Shown here: positions 43,541 to 51,886 of the stretch, in pieces
How positions within the stretch are numbered: the first letter of the stretch is position 1
How the letters are laid out: every line of letters begins with the position of its first letter
Assembly (NCBI RefSeq): GCF_001399975.1
Contig: NZ_LKBD01000028.1
Location: 1 to 60,408 of the forward strand
Direction of reading: 5' to 3'
DNA: 60,408 nucleotides
DNA from: Pseudoalteromonas sp. P1-9
GTDB taxonomy: Bacteria; Pseudomonadota; Gammaproteobacteria; Enterobacterales; Alteromonadaceae
Program-made: the position numbers and the translations under genes
Notes under the pieces: model-generated
What the model saw: only the letters and a program-made list of their open reading frames with translations
Told to the model about the DNA's origin: nothing
Database searches by the model: none

Positions 43541-44980
43541 CTACAAGCTTTGAGCGTAGTGGTACAGGGCTTTTAATATTGCCATTTTTTTCTCATCGCT
43601 TTCATGTTCGTGCGCTAAATTTTCTAGGCTTAACATAAATTCATTGGCGTCAATTGATGGGTTATCTTCGCCATGCATGAGTTTGCTTTGGCAGTATTTT
43701 CGCCACTTTTCAAGCTCTTGGTGACTTAAGCTTTCTGGCCAGTTGCGGGCGCGATAGCGAAACAGTAATTCGCTGTATTTTGCATCGTCAAATTCCAGTT
43801 GTAAACCGGCGAGTTGGCTTGGCTCTGTGGTGCGGATAATATCAAATTTCGATTTATCACCACTTGATGCAAAACCCTGGTAAAGTGCGTAGTCGGGATT
43901 TGTAATCGGAGTTAAATGACTGTCGTCGTTAAATACTTCAACTACTTTTTCACGTAATTCTGGATGGGCGCGCAGCAACTTAAGGTTTGCTAAACACGCT
44001 TCTCTATCTATGCCTAATCGCTCTGCGTTTTCTGGTAACAGGGTTTTTGCCGGTGCGATAAATGGGCATTTATTAACGTGGACTTGCTTTAACCCAATAG
44101 GAAGTTGCTCATCTGTGAGGTTTTCACGTTTTGTATAAAGACGCTCTCGAATTTCTTCAACACTTAATTCAATTAAAGGCGTTGGATCAAGTGCTAAATT
44201 AAAACAGATAACCGCATTTTTATTTTGGTGATGAAACGCCATTGGCGCAATCCAGGTTGTGCATCCTTGGCTTGCTGGTATTTTTGAAGAGACATGTACC
44301 AGTGGCGTCATATTAAATACATCTACTAAATCCTGCGCAGCTTTTTTAAAGCGCAAATTAAAATAGTAGTGGTACATTTTTGGCAGTTTATCTTTGATGA
44401 GCTTTGCCAATGCGATGGTTGCAGTGACATCGCTTAATGCATCGTGGGCGTTGCCGTGGTCAATACCGTTGGCTGCTGTTAAATCTTCGAGTTTAAAGCT
44501 CGGAGTACCATCTTCTTTTTCGGGCCAATTGATACCTTCAGGTCTGAGTGCATAGGTTGCTCGCACTAAGTCAATAATGTCCCAGCGGCTATTTCCGTTT
44601 TGCCATTCTCTTGCGTATGGGTCGTAAAAATTGCGATAAAAAGTATAACGTGATACTTCATCATCAAAACGAATGCTGTTGTAGCCTGCAACACAGGTTT
44701 GCTCTTTGGCAAATTCTAAATGAATTTTGCTAATAAACTCTGCTTCACAGAGGCCGTGTTTCATTGCGTGCTGTGGTGTAATACCTGTCACTAGCGCTGC
44801 CATAGGGTGGGGCAGATAATCGGCCTGTGGTTTACAGTAAATGACCAGTGGTTCACCAATAATATTAAGATCAAAATCGGTTCTAATACCCGCAAATTGG
44901 CTTGGTCTATCTTTTTGTGGGGTTGCCCCCCAAGTTTCATAATCGTGCCAGTAAATTGTGGGTTGTTCTTGGTTATTCAT
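43541..44980 (-). CDS. sbcB: Exodeoxyribonuclease I
   Basis: A 479-residue single-strand 3'-5' exonuclease used in recombination and mismatch repair. The DEDD core is visible as YWHDYETWGATPQKDRP (Asp and Glu), GYNSIRFDDEVSRY and GNAHDALSDVTATIALA with Asp. The central SH3-like and C-terminal helical parts complete the ExoI-specific layout, and the length is close to E. coli SbcB (475). It is followed at once by rof. No clear terminator lies between them. Confidence 0.97.
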   Translation of the reverse strand: MNNQEQPTIYWHDYETWGATPQKDRPSQFAGIRTDFDLNIIGEPLVIYCKPQADYLPHPMAALVTGITPQHAMKHGLCEAEFISKIHLEFAKEQTCVAGYNSIRFDDEVSRYTFYRNFYDPYAREWQNGNSRWDIIDLVRATYALRPEGINWPEKEDGTPSFKLEDLTAANGIDHGNAHDALSDVTATIALAKLIKDKLPKMYHYYFNLRFKKAAQDLVDVFNMTPLVHVSSKIPASQGCTTWIAPMAFHHQNKNAVICFNLALDPTPLIELSVEEIRERLYTKRENLTDEQLPIGLKQVHVNKCPFIAPAKTLLPENAERLGIDREACLANLKLLRAHPELREKVVEVFNDDSHLTPITNPDYALYQGFASSGDKSKFDIIRTTEPSQLAGLQLEFDDAKYSELLFRYRARNWPESLSHQELEKWRKYCQSKLMHGEDNPSIDANEFMLSLENLAHEHESDEKKMAILKALYHYAQSL

Positions 44981-45320
44981 AAAAAGCGTATTTCATTTGA
45001 TTTGAAAAGTGTGTGAATTGACACAATGTCTCAATATAGCGCGAAGAATACACCTTTAAAAAGGTGGCTTATCACAAAGTAATTTTAGACTTTTCAAAGA
45101 TATTTATTTAGCGCAATCATAGCATTTAACAGCGCTAATGTCCTTTGTTGTAACGAAGTATATTTTAAATCTATAGCGCTTCTTATATGAGGTTTTAGTT
45201 AAATGTAAAAGTATTAAAACACTGAATCACAACTAGGTCACACTTTCCCACAGTTACTTACTTAACCTTGCACGTCGAGCTGTATATCATTATGTTTTGC
45301 TTGAAGAAAAGGAAGGGTAG
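44981..45320. other. Non-coding region between sbcB and a lipoprotein gene
   Basis: No gene is seen. A 7-bp inverted repeat CACCTTT-AA-AAAGGTG (45051-45066) lies 71 bases before sbcB and could be an operator. The rest is AT-rich and probably holds the two divergent promoters. Confidence 0.5.
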
Positions 45321-46475
45321 ATGAAAAAATTTGGGTTGGTAACATGTATACTGGCAACTATCGTAGGTTGTAACAGTGAAAGTAGTAATAATGGCGATAA
45401 GCCGCCAACTACTTCAGGGACGGCAAGTAAAATTGATGAGACGTTTTTTCATCAAATTAAAAATGCCGGGCAGCATCAAACACCATGGCAAGGTTATCAA
45501 TTTGACAAAGTGGGGATGTACTTAATTCATGCTGAGAATAAGCAAGTTAAAAATGCCTATATTGTCAATGCAAAAGAAACTATCCAAGATGCTGTCGCAT
45601 TAGATAATGATTATGGTATTGACGTTAATCAGTTGAATGATATGAGTGTTACCGCTCATGACAAACTCCTCGAAGGTAATGGTCTTTTTGACTTTTATTA
45701 TAAAATTAAGAACCACCAATATTATTTGCAAAGCTACAGTGAGCAGTCGGTCAATATCTCAGACATGTTAATTACCCCAGCAATTACATTGGCATATCAT
45801 GAGGCATTTCATATTTATCAACACAACGCATTTAAACAACCAGCGGGTCGAGATCAACTTGATTTTGATGAATTTTGGAAATACCCACTCGATGAAGAAA
45901 TGGTGACGCTCAAAGTAATGTTGTTAGCTTTAATGTCAGATTTGCCAAATAAAATGTTAAATAGTGAAGAAACATTACAATTTATTAAACAATATATTGT
46001 GCTAACGGAAGAAATGATGCGCATTGATAGTTCGCGTACAGGTGATGCGTCCACAGGTTGGGTTTACAAACATTCGTTAGGGCAAGAACTGTTTGAAGGT
46101 AGTGCACTATATGTTGATGTTATGATGTCACGAGAGGTGATAGCTTCTCATAAGAATAAACCCTTTAGTTTATTAAATCCGCTTATCCTTGATAAAGAAC
46201 AATATGGCTACAAACAAATAAGTTCCAAAAAAGATAAAGAGCAATATTTTGCCTTTAACATGTTTTACGAATCGGGGGCTTCAATTATTTGGTTATTGCA
46301 TCAATACGGCGTCGATCTTAAACAGCTAGAGAATGGTCATTATCCGTACTCAATAGCGAAAGAGATAGCAAATATCAGCGAGTTAGATAGTTATTATTTA
46401 CTACGAGATTTGAAACAAACCGCGCTTTGGCAACAAGCAGCGCAAAGTGCTAAGCGTTATGGCAAATTTAATTAG
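45321..46475 (+). CDS. Lipoprotein with an HEAFH zinc-peptidase-like motif
   Basis: A 384-residue predicted lipoprotein (leader ends IVGCNSES, Cys17) of no family I know. HEAFH at 160-164 (TLAYHEAFHIYQHNAF) looks like an HExxH metallopeptidase site. A possible third ligand is the Glu in GQELFEGSALYVDVMM (near residue 255-260), the GlnGluxxxGlu spacing being loosely like gluzincins. The first ~30 mature residues are a Ser/Asn/Pro-rich linker. GGAAGG precedes the start. It stands alone between sbcB and the oxygenase gene. An envelope-anchored peptidase is the best guess; a non-catalytic fold is also possible. Confidence 0.8.
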   Translation: MKKFGLVTCILATIVGCNSESSNNGDKPPTTSGTASKIDETFFHQIKNAGQHQTPWQGYQFDKVGMYLIHAENKQVKNAYIVNAKETIQDAVALDNDYGIDVNQLNDMSVTAHDKLLEGNGLFDFYYKIKNHQYYLQSYSEQSVNISDMLITPAITLAYHEAFHIYQHNAFKQPAGRDQLDFDEFWKYPLDEEMVTLKVMLLALMSDLPNKMLNSEETLQFIKQYIVLTEEMMRIDSSRTGDASTGWVYKHSLGQELFEGSALYVDVMMSREVIASHKNKPFSLLNPLILDKEQYGYKQISSKKDKEQYFAFNMFYESGASIIWLLHQYGVDLKQLENGHYPYSIAKEIANISELDSYYLLRDLKQTALWQQAAQSAKRYGKFN

Positions 46476-46545
46476 ATAGTCAGGTGAAGCATTGCTAATC
46501 ACACTTGCTGTTAATGAGTAGCTGTAATTAAGTCATCATTGTAAA

Positions 46546-46559
46546 TTGACATAAATCAA
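46546..46559. promoter_or_regulatory. FNR-type site before the 2OG-Fe(II) oxygenase gene
   Basis: TTGACATAAATCAA matches TTGAT-N4-ATCAA at nine of ten positions and is self-complementary apart from that base. It lies about 150 bases before the gene at 46711, a usual place for an activator or repressor in a long promoter region. Confidence 0.5.
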
Positions 46560-46710
46560 TGGATGATGACTCAAAACATGTGTGCGGACATTCGTCCTTA
46601 TAATCTATAATCACTTTAGTAAGAATGTGTGGTGCAAACACATCCCTTGAAATTATTTGATAAGTGTATGAGCAATAAAGGCTCTTCACTTTTTTATTTT
46701 GGTGAAACTT

Positions 46711-47550
46711 ATGCAATTACCTACGGTTGATTATACCGCTGAAAACGCGGCTGAACAGTTTGTTGAGTCGTTAAGAAATACTGGCTTCGGTGTATTAAAA
46801 AACCATCCAATTTCGCAAGATTTGGTTGAGTCGATTTACAAAAATTGGCAAGAATTTTTCAATTCAAGCGAAAAACATGATTTTCTGTTTAGTAAAGAAA
46901 CACAAGATGGTTATTTTCCTCCAGAGGTATCTGAGGTAGCGAAAGGTTTTACTATAAAAGACATTAAAGAATATTTTCATGTTTATCCAAATGGGCGTGT
47001 ACCTGCGCAATTAGAAGCAGAAATTCGTGAGTACTATCGTTTAGCAAACGAATTTGCATCGACGTTACTTAGCTGGGTTCAAGAATACGCGCCAGCAGAT
47101 GTTAAGGCGAAGTTTTCGATTGATTTGAAAGATATGATTTCAAATTCAGATCAAACATTATTACGTATATTACATTACCCGCCGATGACAGGTGATGAAG
47201 AGCCAGGTGCTATTCGCGCTGCGGCACACGGTGATATTAACTTGCTAACTGTGTTACCGGCAGCAAATGAACCAGGTTTACAAGTACAAGACAAAGATGG
47301 CGGTTGGTTAGACGTGCCGTGCGACTTTGGTAACTTAATCATTAATATTGGTGATATGTTGCAAGAAGCGTCGGGTGGTTATTTCCCATCGACAATTCAC
47401 CGTGTAATCAACCCAACAGGTAAAGCGTCAGATAAATCACGTATTTCATTGCCGCTTTTCTTGCACCCTCGTCCAGATGTAGTGCTTTCAGAGCGTTACA
47501 CAGCTGATGAGTATTTAAATGAACGTTTAAGAGAATTGGGTGTAAAATAA
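46711..47550 (+). CDS. 2-oxoglutarate/Fe(II)-dependent oxygenase, isopenicillin N synthase-like
   Basis: A 279-residue enzyme of the isopenicillin N synthase superfamily. The N-terminal DIOX-N part runs from PTVDYTAENAAEQFVESLRN, and the C-terminal part holds the iron ligands: His and Asp in AAHGDINLLTVLP and His in FPSTIHRVINP. The Arg in SRISLPLFLHPRPD binds 2-oxoglutarate. The substrate is unknown; relatives act on small acids, antibiotics and plant compounds. ATG 46711 has GGTGA upstream; earlier in-frame starts add four residues. A near-perfect FNR site lies upstream, which would link an oxygen-using enzyme to oxygen sensing. Confidence 0.9.
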   Translation: MQLPTVDYTAENAAEQFVESLRNTGFGVLKNHPISQDLVESIYKNWQEFFNSSEKHDFLFSKETQDGYFPPEVSEVAKGFTIKDIKEYFHVYPNGRVPAQLEAEIREYYRLANEFASTLLSWVQEYAPADVKAKFSIDLKDMISNSDQTLLRILHYPPMTGDEEPGAIRAAAHGDINLLTVLPAANEPGLQVQDKDGGWLDVPCDFGNLIINIGDMLQEASGGYFPSTIHRVINPTGKASDKSRISLPLFLHPRPDVVLSERYTADEYLNERLRELGVK

Positions 47551-47590
47551 CCTGAGCGAACACAAAAGCATATTGTGTTGAATAAACATA

Positions 47591-47617
47591 AAAAAAGCCC
47601 GCAACCGCGGGCTTTTT
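47591..47617. terminator. Terminator after the oxygenase gene
   Basis: AAAAAAGCCCGC, AACC, GCGGGCTTTTT. It suits the oxygenase gene and also the small convergent frame that follows. Confidence 0.88.
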
Positions 47618-47639
47618 ATTTACCTAATCTGAATTAAGG

Positions 47640-47765
47640 TTAGTTATAACCGCGTTCAAAACATTTTTCATCTTGAGTCGGTTGAAACGGCTTACTAGCA
47701 TGTTTGTTATTAACCGGTTGTTGGCGGTTAGCGGGCGGGCATAAGCTGCCTGTTGAGTTTCCCAT
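47640..47765 (-). CDS. Possible small cysteine-containing protein (41 aa)
   Basis: A short minus-strand frame starting at ATG 47765 with AGGA eight bases upstream (seven more codons are possible from 47786). It reads MGNSTGSLCPPANRQQPVNN, then a Lys/Pro-rich part ending CFERGYN. It has two cysteines, no hydrophobic helix and no recognised family. It sits correctly before a bidirectional terminator. Support is limited to the ribosome-binding site and the terminator. Confidence 0.35.
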   Translation of the reverse strand: MGNSTGSLCPPANRQQPVNNKHASKPFQPTQDEKCFERGYN

Positions 47766-47988
47766 ATTTTGCATTCCTGTTGTCATTGGTGATTGCGTTA
47801 GCGTCACGTCAAGTTATACAAAACTTATAAAAAGTGACCGAAAATTTACACTCAGTAATTTAACAACAGCAAATTGTAATTGTATTTATCTTAAACTGGT
47901 TGTACCTGCCTAAGTTGCTGCGTTTAACCAAGTTAGTGTAGTTGTAACAGGAAATTTGTATTTTGTATACACTATGAATTGAAAAAGT

Positions 47989-48354
47989 TCACTTTTTAAG
48001 CAATTTTTCTACTGCGGTTAGTAAACGCGTGGGGTCAAATGGTTTTGTAAGCCAACCACTGGCACCGCTGTTTTTGGCTTTTTCTTTTTTATAACCGCTC
48101 GATTCGGTGGTCAGCATAAGAATTGGCACATATTGATGTTCAGGTAGTCGCCTAATTTTTGGGATTAAGCTCAAACCTGTCATATTGGGCATATTAATAT
48201 CAGTGATCACCATATCAAACTGTTGTGCGCGCAGTTTGTCCATTGCATCAACACCATCAACTGCAGTTACTACATCATAACCAGCACCGGTTAGTATTGC
48301 TTGGATCATTGAGCGAATAGTTTGTTGGTCATCCACTGCTAATATATGCGCCAT
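47989..48354 (-). CDS. Single-domain response regulator (CheY-like)
   Basis: A 121-residue receiver domain with nothing attached. The acidic pair DD (residues 7-8, ILAVDDQQTIRSM), the phosphorylated Asp in MVITDINMPNM and Lys in WLTKPF are all in place. CheY-like sequence such as MTGLSLIPKIRRLPEHQYVPILMLTTESSG resembles regulators coupled to hybrid chemotaxis pathways of marine bacteria. No kinase gene is adjacent, so its partner lies elsewhere. AAGGAG stands before the start. Confidence 0.92.
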   Translation of the reverse strand: MAHILAVDDQQTIRSMIQAILTGAGYDVVTAVDGVDAMDKLRAQQFDMVITDINMPNMTGLSLIPKIRRLPEHQYVPILMLTTESSGYKKEKAKNSGASGWLTKPFDPTRLLTAVEKLLKK

Positions 48355-48519
48355 GAGTTTCTCCTTGTAACTCTTATTTCGTATTTAAAAACCTTAGTAA
48401 ATTGGATGTATTCTTCCGTTATTTTTGTATTGTTTAGCGATTATTTATTAAATTTAAAGCGCAATACATTTTTAATGACTGCGCGATAATTTGTTTCGCT
48501 GAAAATTTTGACAGCGCTT

Positions 48520-48951
48520 TTAGACAAAACGTCTGTGGCCTTGTTCATAAATTGCATGATGGTGCTGATCGATTGCGCGAAGCACATCGCTGCGAGTGAT
48601 CACCCCAATCAAGCGTTTGCTGCTATCTACCACCGGGTAAATTTTGGGTTTGTTCGTTAACATGGTTTGCGCTAAATCCAATACTGAATGATCTTCGTCT
48701 ATTGCCAGTACATCGGTACGCATAATATCAACCACTTTGTAATGGCTTTCATTTTGATAAGTATCCTCAAGCATACGTTCAAGGCAATCTTGCTCAGACA
48801 AAAACCCGACTACATGTTTGTGTTCATCAAGCACTGGTCCGCCAGTTTGATGTGAGATTAATAGTCGCTCAGACGCTTCGCTAACAGTCATATGAACAGA
48901 AAAGGATACGGCGCGATGCGTCATGTAATCTTTTACTTTAATTGAATTCAT
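48520..48951 (-). CDS. Two-CBS-domain protein
   Basis: A 143-residue protein built of two CBS motifs (VKDYMTHRAVSFSVHMTVSE and VVDIMRTDVLAIDEDHSVLD, each followed by the pattern that ends in a G-F/V-ITRSD-like strand). Such pairs bind adenosyl nucleotides and act as energy sensors. The start ATG 48951 has AGAGA eight bases upstream; a longer frame to 49068 adds 39 residues with no ribosome-binding site and no similarity. It lies upstream of the CheY-like gene on the same strand, 165 bases apart, so co-transcription is uncertain. Confidence 0.88.
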   Translation of the reverse strand: MNSIKVKDYMTHRAVSFSVHMTVSEASERLLISHQTGGPVLDEHKHVVGFLSEQDCLERMLEDTYQNESHYKVVDIMRTDVLAIDEDHSVLDLAQTMLTNKPKIYPVVDSSKRLIGVITRSDVLRAIDQHHHAIYEQGHRRFV

Positions 48952-49528
48952 GGCACGGTCTCTTTTGGCATTGTTTAGCTTAAGCTTAGTTTGTAACTTT
49001 GTGATTTGCCAAAGAGATAAGTGTTCTGTAAGACTAAAATATGACAATTGATTGTTACGTGTCATCAATTGAAATTTTTAGCTTAATAATTTGACATACT
49101 AGGTACAAAGCGCAAATCTGAAATGCCAGCGTTGACCATGCATTACAAGAGTAGTTGGTATCTGCTATTGGGTTTAATAACTATTAGTTTATCTAGATAA
49201 CGAATGTAATAAAAAGTATACGATAGACGTTTTTGTTGAATACGATTTAGAGACTAAAAGTAATTATTTGGTCGTTGTTAAGCGTTAAGTCGGTTCGCTA
49301 TTAGTCGTATAAGCATAAATTAAATATTAAATAAAACATATGGTTATGCTGATATTAATTAATGGTAAGCAAAAACTATAAAAATTTAATGACAACGCTG
49401 TCATTATTTGTGTAACATTAAATCAACACTTGGGTTGGGGAAATGCGTAAAAGTGGATAGTAAACACAAGTAACAAATAGATGTGTTAAGTACTTTTACG
49501 GAAAAATTATAAGAATTGAGGTTGTTTA
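48952..49528. other. Long control region before nagK
   Basis: About 580 bases without a gene. It holds the NagR operator at 49388-49405 and presumably the nagKA promoter. The part between 49090 and 49380 shows nothing I can name. Confidence 0.6.
49388..49405. promoter_or_regulatory. NagR operator before nagK-nagA
   Basis: AATGACAACGCTGTCATT is an 18-bp palindrome with a central CG, as LacI-family repressors require. A one-arm variant of it, AATGACAGCGTTGTCATA, lies before nagB at 53133-53150. LacI-type NagR controlling GlcNAc genes with such a motif is known from Shewanella and other Alteromonadales. Confidence 0.8.
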
Positions 49529-50422
49529 ATGGTTGCAAGCAGTGCAAATAAAGAGCAAATCTTTATTGGAATAGACGGTGGCGGTACAAAGTGTCGTGCA
49601 ACCGTATTTTCGAGCCAAAATGGGGTGTTGGGCACGGGCTTGGGCGGTCCTGCTAACCCGTTACATGGCCTAGACCGCACGCTTGAATCCATTATGGTTT
49701 CAACTCAGTTAGCAATTCAAGATGCCGGCTTAAACCTCGATAAAGTAAACGATGTGGTTGCAGGTCTTGGTCTTGCTGGCGTCAACTTGCCTGGTTTATA
49801 TCAACAAATTCAAGATTGGCACCATCCATTTAAAAAGATGTTTCTGACAACTGATCTTCACACTGCATGTATTGGTGCGCACGAAGGGCAGGATGGGGCA
49901 GTGATTATTACAGGCACTGGCTCGTGTGGTTTCTCATTTGTAAATGGTCAAAGCACGATATTAGGCGGACATGGCTTTGCACAAGGCGATAAAGGTAGTG
50001 GTGCATGGCTTGGCTTAGAAGCTGTAAAATCAGCATTATTAAGCTTAGATGGTCTTGGACCAAAAACATCGCTTGCCGATATACTGTTAGCGCATTTTAA
50101 AGTAACCGATGCAATGGGCATCGCCGAAGCAATGGCGGGCAAACCATCAAGCAGTTATGCGCAGTTGGCGCGTCCAGTACTTGAAGAGGCAAAGAAAGGC
50201 GATGAGGTTGCACTTGCAATCGTAAAAGATGGTGCACGTTACATCAGCGATTTAGCCAATAAGCTATTACAAAATAACCCACCGCGTTTATCAATGATTG
50301 GCGGATTAGCCGAGCCATTGCAAGAATGGTTAGATAAAGACGTGGTGGCAAATGTTAAACCTGCAATGCAGCCGCCAGAAATGGGCGCCGTTTATTTTGC
50401 GCAAAACTCAATTAAAGGGTAA
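49529..50422 (+). CDS. nagK: N-acetylglucosamine kinase
   Basis: A 297-residue kinase of the BadF/BadG/BcrA ATPase family, phosphorylating cytosolic GlcNAc at position 6. FIGIDGGGTKCRATVF (residues ~10-25) is the phosphate-binding loop, TDLHTACIGAHEGQDGAVIITGTGSCGF the second phosphate motif, and GGHGFAQGDKGSGAWLG the adenosine region. Alteromonadales use this kinase instead of a PTS. GAGG precedes the start. It is followed two bases after the stop by nagA, so they form an operon under the NagR operator. Confidence 0.95.
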   Translation: MVASSANKEQIFIGIDGGGTKCRATVFSSQNGVLGTGLGGPANPLHGLDRTLESIMVSTQLAIQDAGLNLDKVNDVVAGLGLAGVNLPGLYQQIQDWHHPFKKMFLTTDLHTACIGAHEGQDGAVIITGTGSCGFSFVNGQSTILGGHGFAQGDKGSGAWLGLEAVKSALLSLDGLGPKTSLADILLAHFKVTDAMGIAEAMAGKPSSSYAQLARPVLEEAKKGDEVALAIVKDGARYISDLANKLLQNNPPRLSMIGGLAEPLQEWLDKDVVANVKPAMQPPEMGAVYFAQNSIKG

Positions 50423-50424
50423 TT

Positions 50425-51552
50425 ATGTCAGCTACGAAGTATTTTGCGACACGCTTATTTAGCGGTGAACAGTTTGTTCAAAATGTGACGTTTAGTGTTG
50501 AAGATGGCGTGATCACAGCGTTTGAACACGGTCAAAGTGACAATGCGATTGTACTAGGGGGTACCGTTGTTCCGGGCTTTATCGATGTACAAGTCAATGG
50601 CGGTGGTGGTGCATTTTTTAACGCCGAGCAAAGTGTAAATTGCGTTGATGCGATTGCAAAAGCGCATGGCCAATTTGGTACAACTGCATTATTACCAACA
50701 CTTATCACAGACAGTGTTGAAGTAATGGAACGCGCAGCTGATGCCACAGCTCAGGCAATTAAAGATAAAGTGCCGGGTATTGTGGGTGTGCATTTTGAAG
50801 GACCCCATTTATCAATGCCGAAAAAGGGCACGCATAGCGAAAAGTTTATTCGCCCAATTACGGAAGCGGAATTTGCAGTATTTGAACGCCAAGATTTAGG
50901 CATCAAGGTAGTTACCTTAGCACCAGAAAACGTATCTGCCAGCGACATTAAACGCCTCGTTGCAGCGGGTGTTAAAGTATCAATTGGTCACACTAATGCT
51001 GATTATCCAACGGTATTAGCTGCACTTGAAGCCGGTGCTGACGGTTTTACTCATTTATATAACGCGATGAGTGCATTCACTTCACGCGAACCCGGTGTAG
51101 TTGGGGCAGCATTAACTGACACCAACGCATGGTGCGGCTTAATTGTTGACGGTCATCATGTTCACCCTGTATCTGCAAAATTTGCTATCGATAGCAAAAC
51201 CCGTGGCAAAATTATGCTAGTAACAGATGCGATGCCACCTGTGGGTACCGACGATATGGAGTTTGACTTCTTTGATGGTCGTAAAGTGATCCGCACTGGC
51301 GATAGATTAAATTCAACCACAGGTGAATTAGCAGGCAGTGTGTTAGACATGGCAGGTGCGGTGCGCAATACCATTAATACTCTTGATGTTAGTTATGCTG
51401 AAGCACTGAGAATGGCATCACTTTACCCGGCACAGTACCTAGGTTTAGGTAATCGAAAAGGGCGATTAGTGGTTGGCGCAGATGCTGACTTTGTGGTGAT
51501 GGACAATGAATTTTATGCACGAGAAACCTATGTTGCTGGTGCAAAGCGATAA
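50425..51552 (+). CDS. nagA: N-acetylglucosamine-6-phosphate deacetylase
   Basis: A 375-residue amidohydrolase that removes acetate from GlcNAc-6-phosphate. The metal site is formed by Glu in HFEGPHLS, His in SIGHTNADYP and His in THLYNAMSAF, and the catalytic Asp lies in MLVTDAMPPVGT. GFIDVQVNGGGGAFFNAE is the usual N-terminal region, with Gln and Asn where many amidohydrolases have HxH. Second gene of the nagKA operon. A hairpin with a T run follows at 51567-51604. Confidence 0.96.
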   Translation: MSATKYFATRLFSGEQFVQNVTFSVEDGVITAFEHGQSDNAIVLGGTVVPGFIDVQVNGGGGAFFNAEQSVNCVDAIAKAHGQFGTTALLPTLITDSVEVMERAADATAQAIKDKVPGIVGVHFEGPHLSMPKKGTHSEKFIRPITEAEFAVFERQDLGIKVVTLAPENVSASDIKRLVAAGVKVSIGHTNADYPTVLAALEAGADGFTHLYNAMSAFTSREPGVVGAALTDTNAWCGLIVDGHHVHPVSAKFAIDSKTRGKIMLVTDAMPPVGTDDMEFDFFDGRKVIRTGDRLNSTTGELAGSVLDMAGAVRNTINTLDVSYAEALRMASLYPAQYLGLGNRKGRLVVGADADFVVMDNEFYARETYVAGAKR

Positions 51553-51566
51553 TTGATTCCTGGGCA

Positions 51567-51604
51567 AAAACCCTGCTTTGAAGTAACAAGCGGGGCTTTT
51601 TTTT
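51567..51604 (+). terminator. Terminator of nagK-nagA
   Basis: CCCTGCTT (51571-51578) pairs with AAGCGGGG (51588-51595) with one G-T pair; eight T's follow (51597-51604). Confidence 0.8.
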
Positions 51605-51700
51605 ATCTAAAAGAAAGTAAAAAAACAGCGTGTATTTTTAGGGGAAGTACACACGTAATTAGACTTAAGTGATACCAACGGATTGTTTCACTCGGTATTA

Positions 51701-51814
51701 TTATACCAATTCGCTTAACGCGTTAATCACTTTAGCGAGCTAAATTTATTGCTTATTGCGTTCGAATTTATTTATGTAACATGTCTACATAAGAGAAATT
51801 CTACTTACTTGGCA
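51701..51814. repeat. Dispersed intergenic repeat, copy 1
   Basis: Starts TTATACCAATTCGCTTAA and ends near GAAATTCTACTTACTTGG. It aligns with 60256-60368 over its whole length (GCTTATTGCGTTCGAATTTA against GCTAACTGCGTTAAAATTTA; CTACATAAGAGAAATTC against CTACATAAGAAAAATTC). This type of non-coding repeat is, to my knowledge, common in Alteromonadales genomes. It lies in the nagX leader. Confidence 0.7.
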
Positions 51815-51886
51815 CATTATTTTTAAGCCTAGAGCTGAGAGCACACGGAACAGCATTGGTATTACAAGTATAAAAACGAGGTTGTC

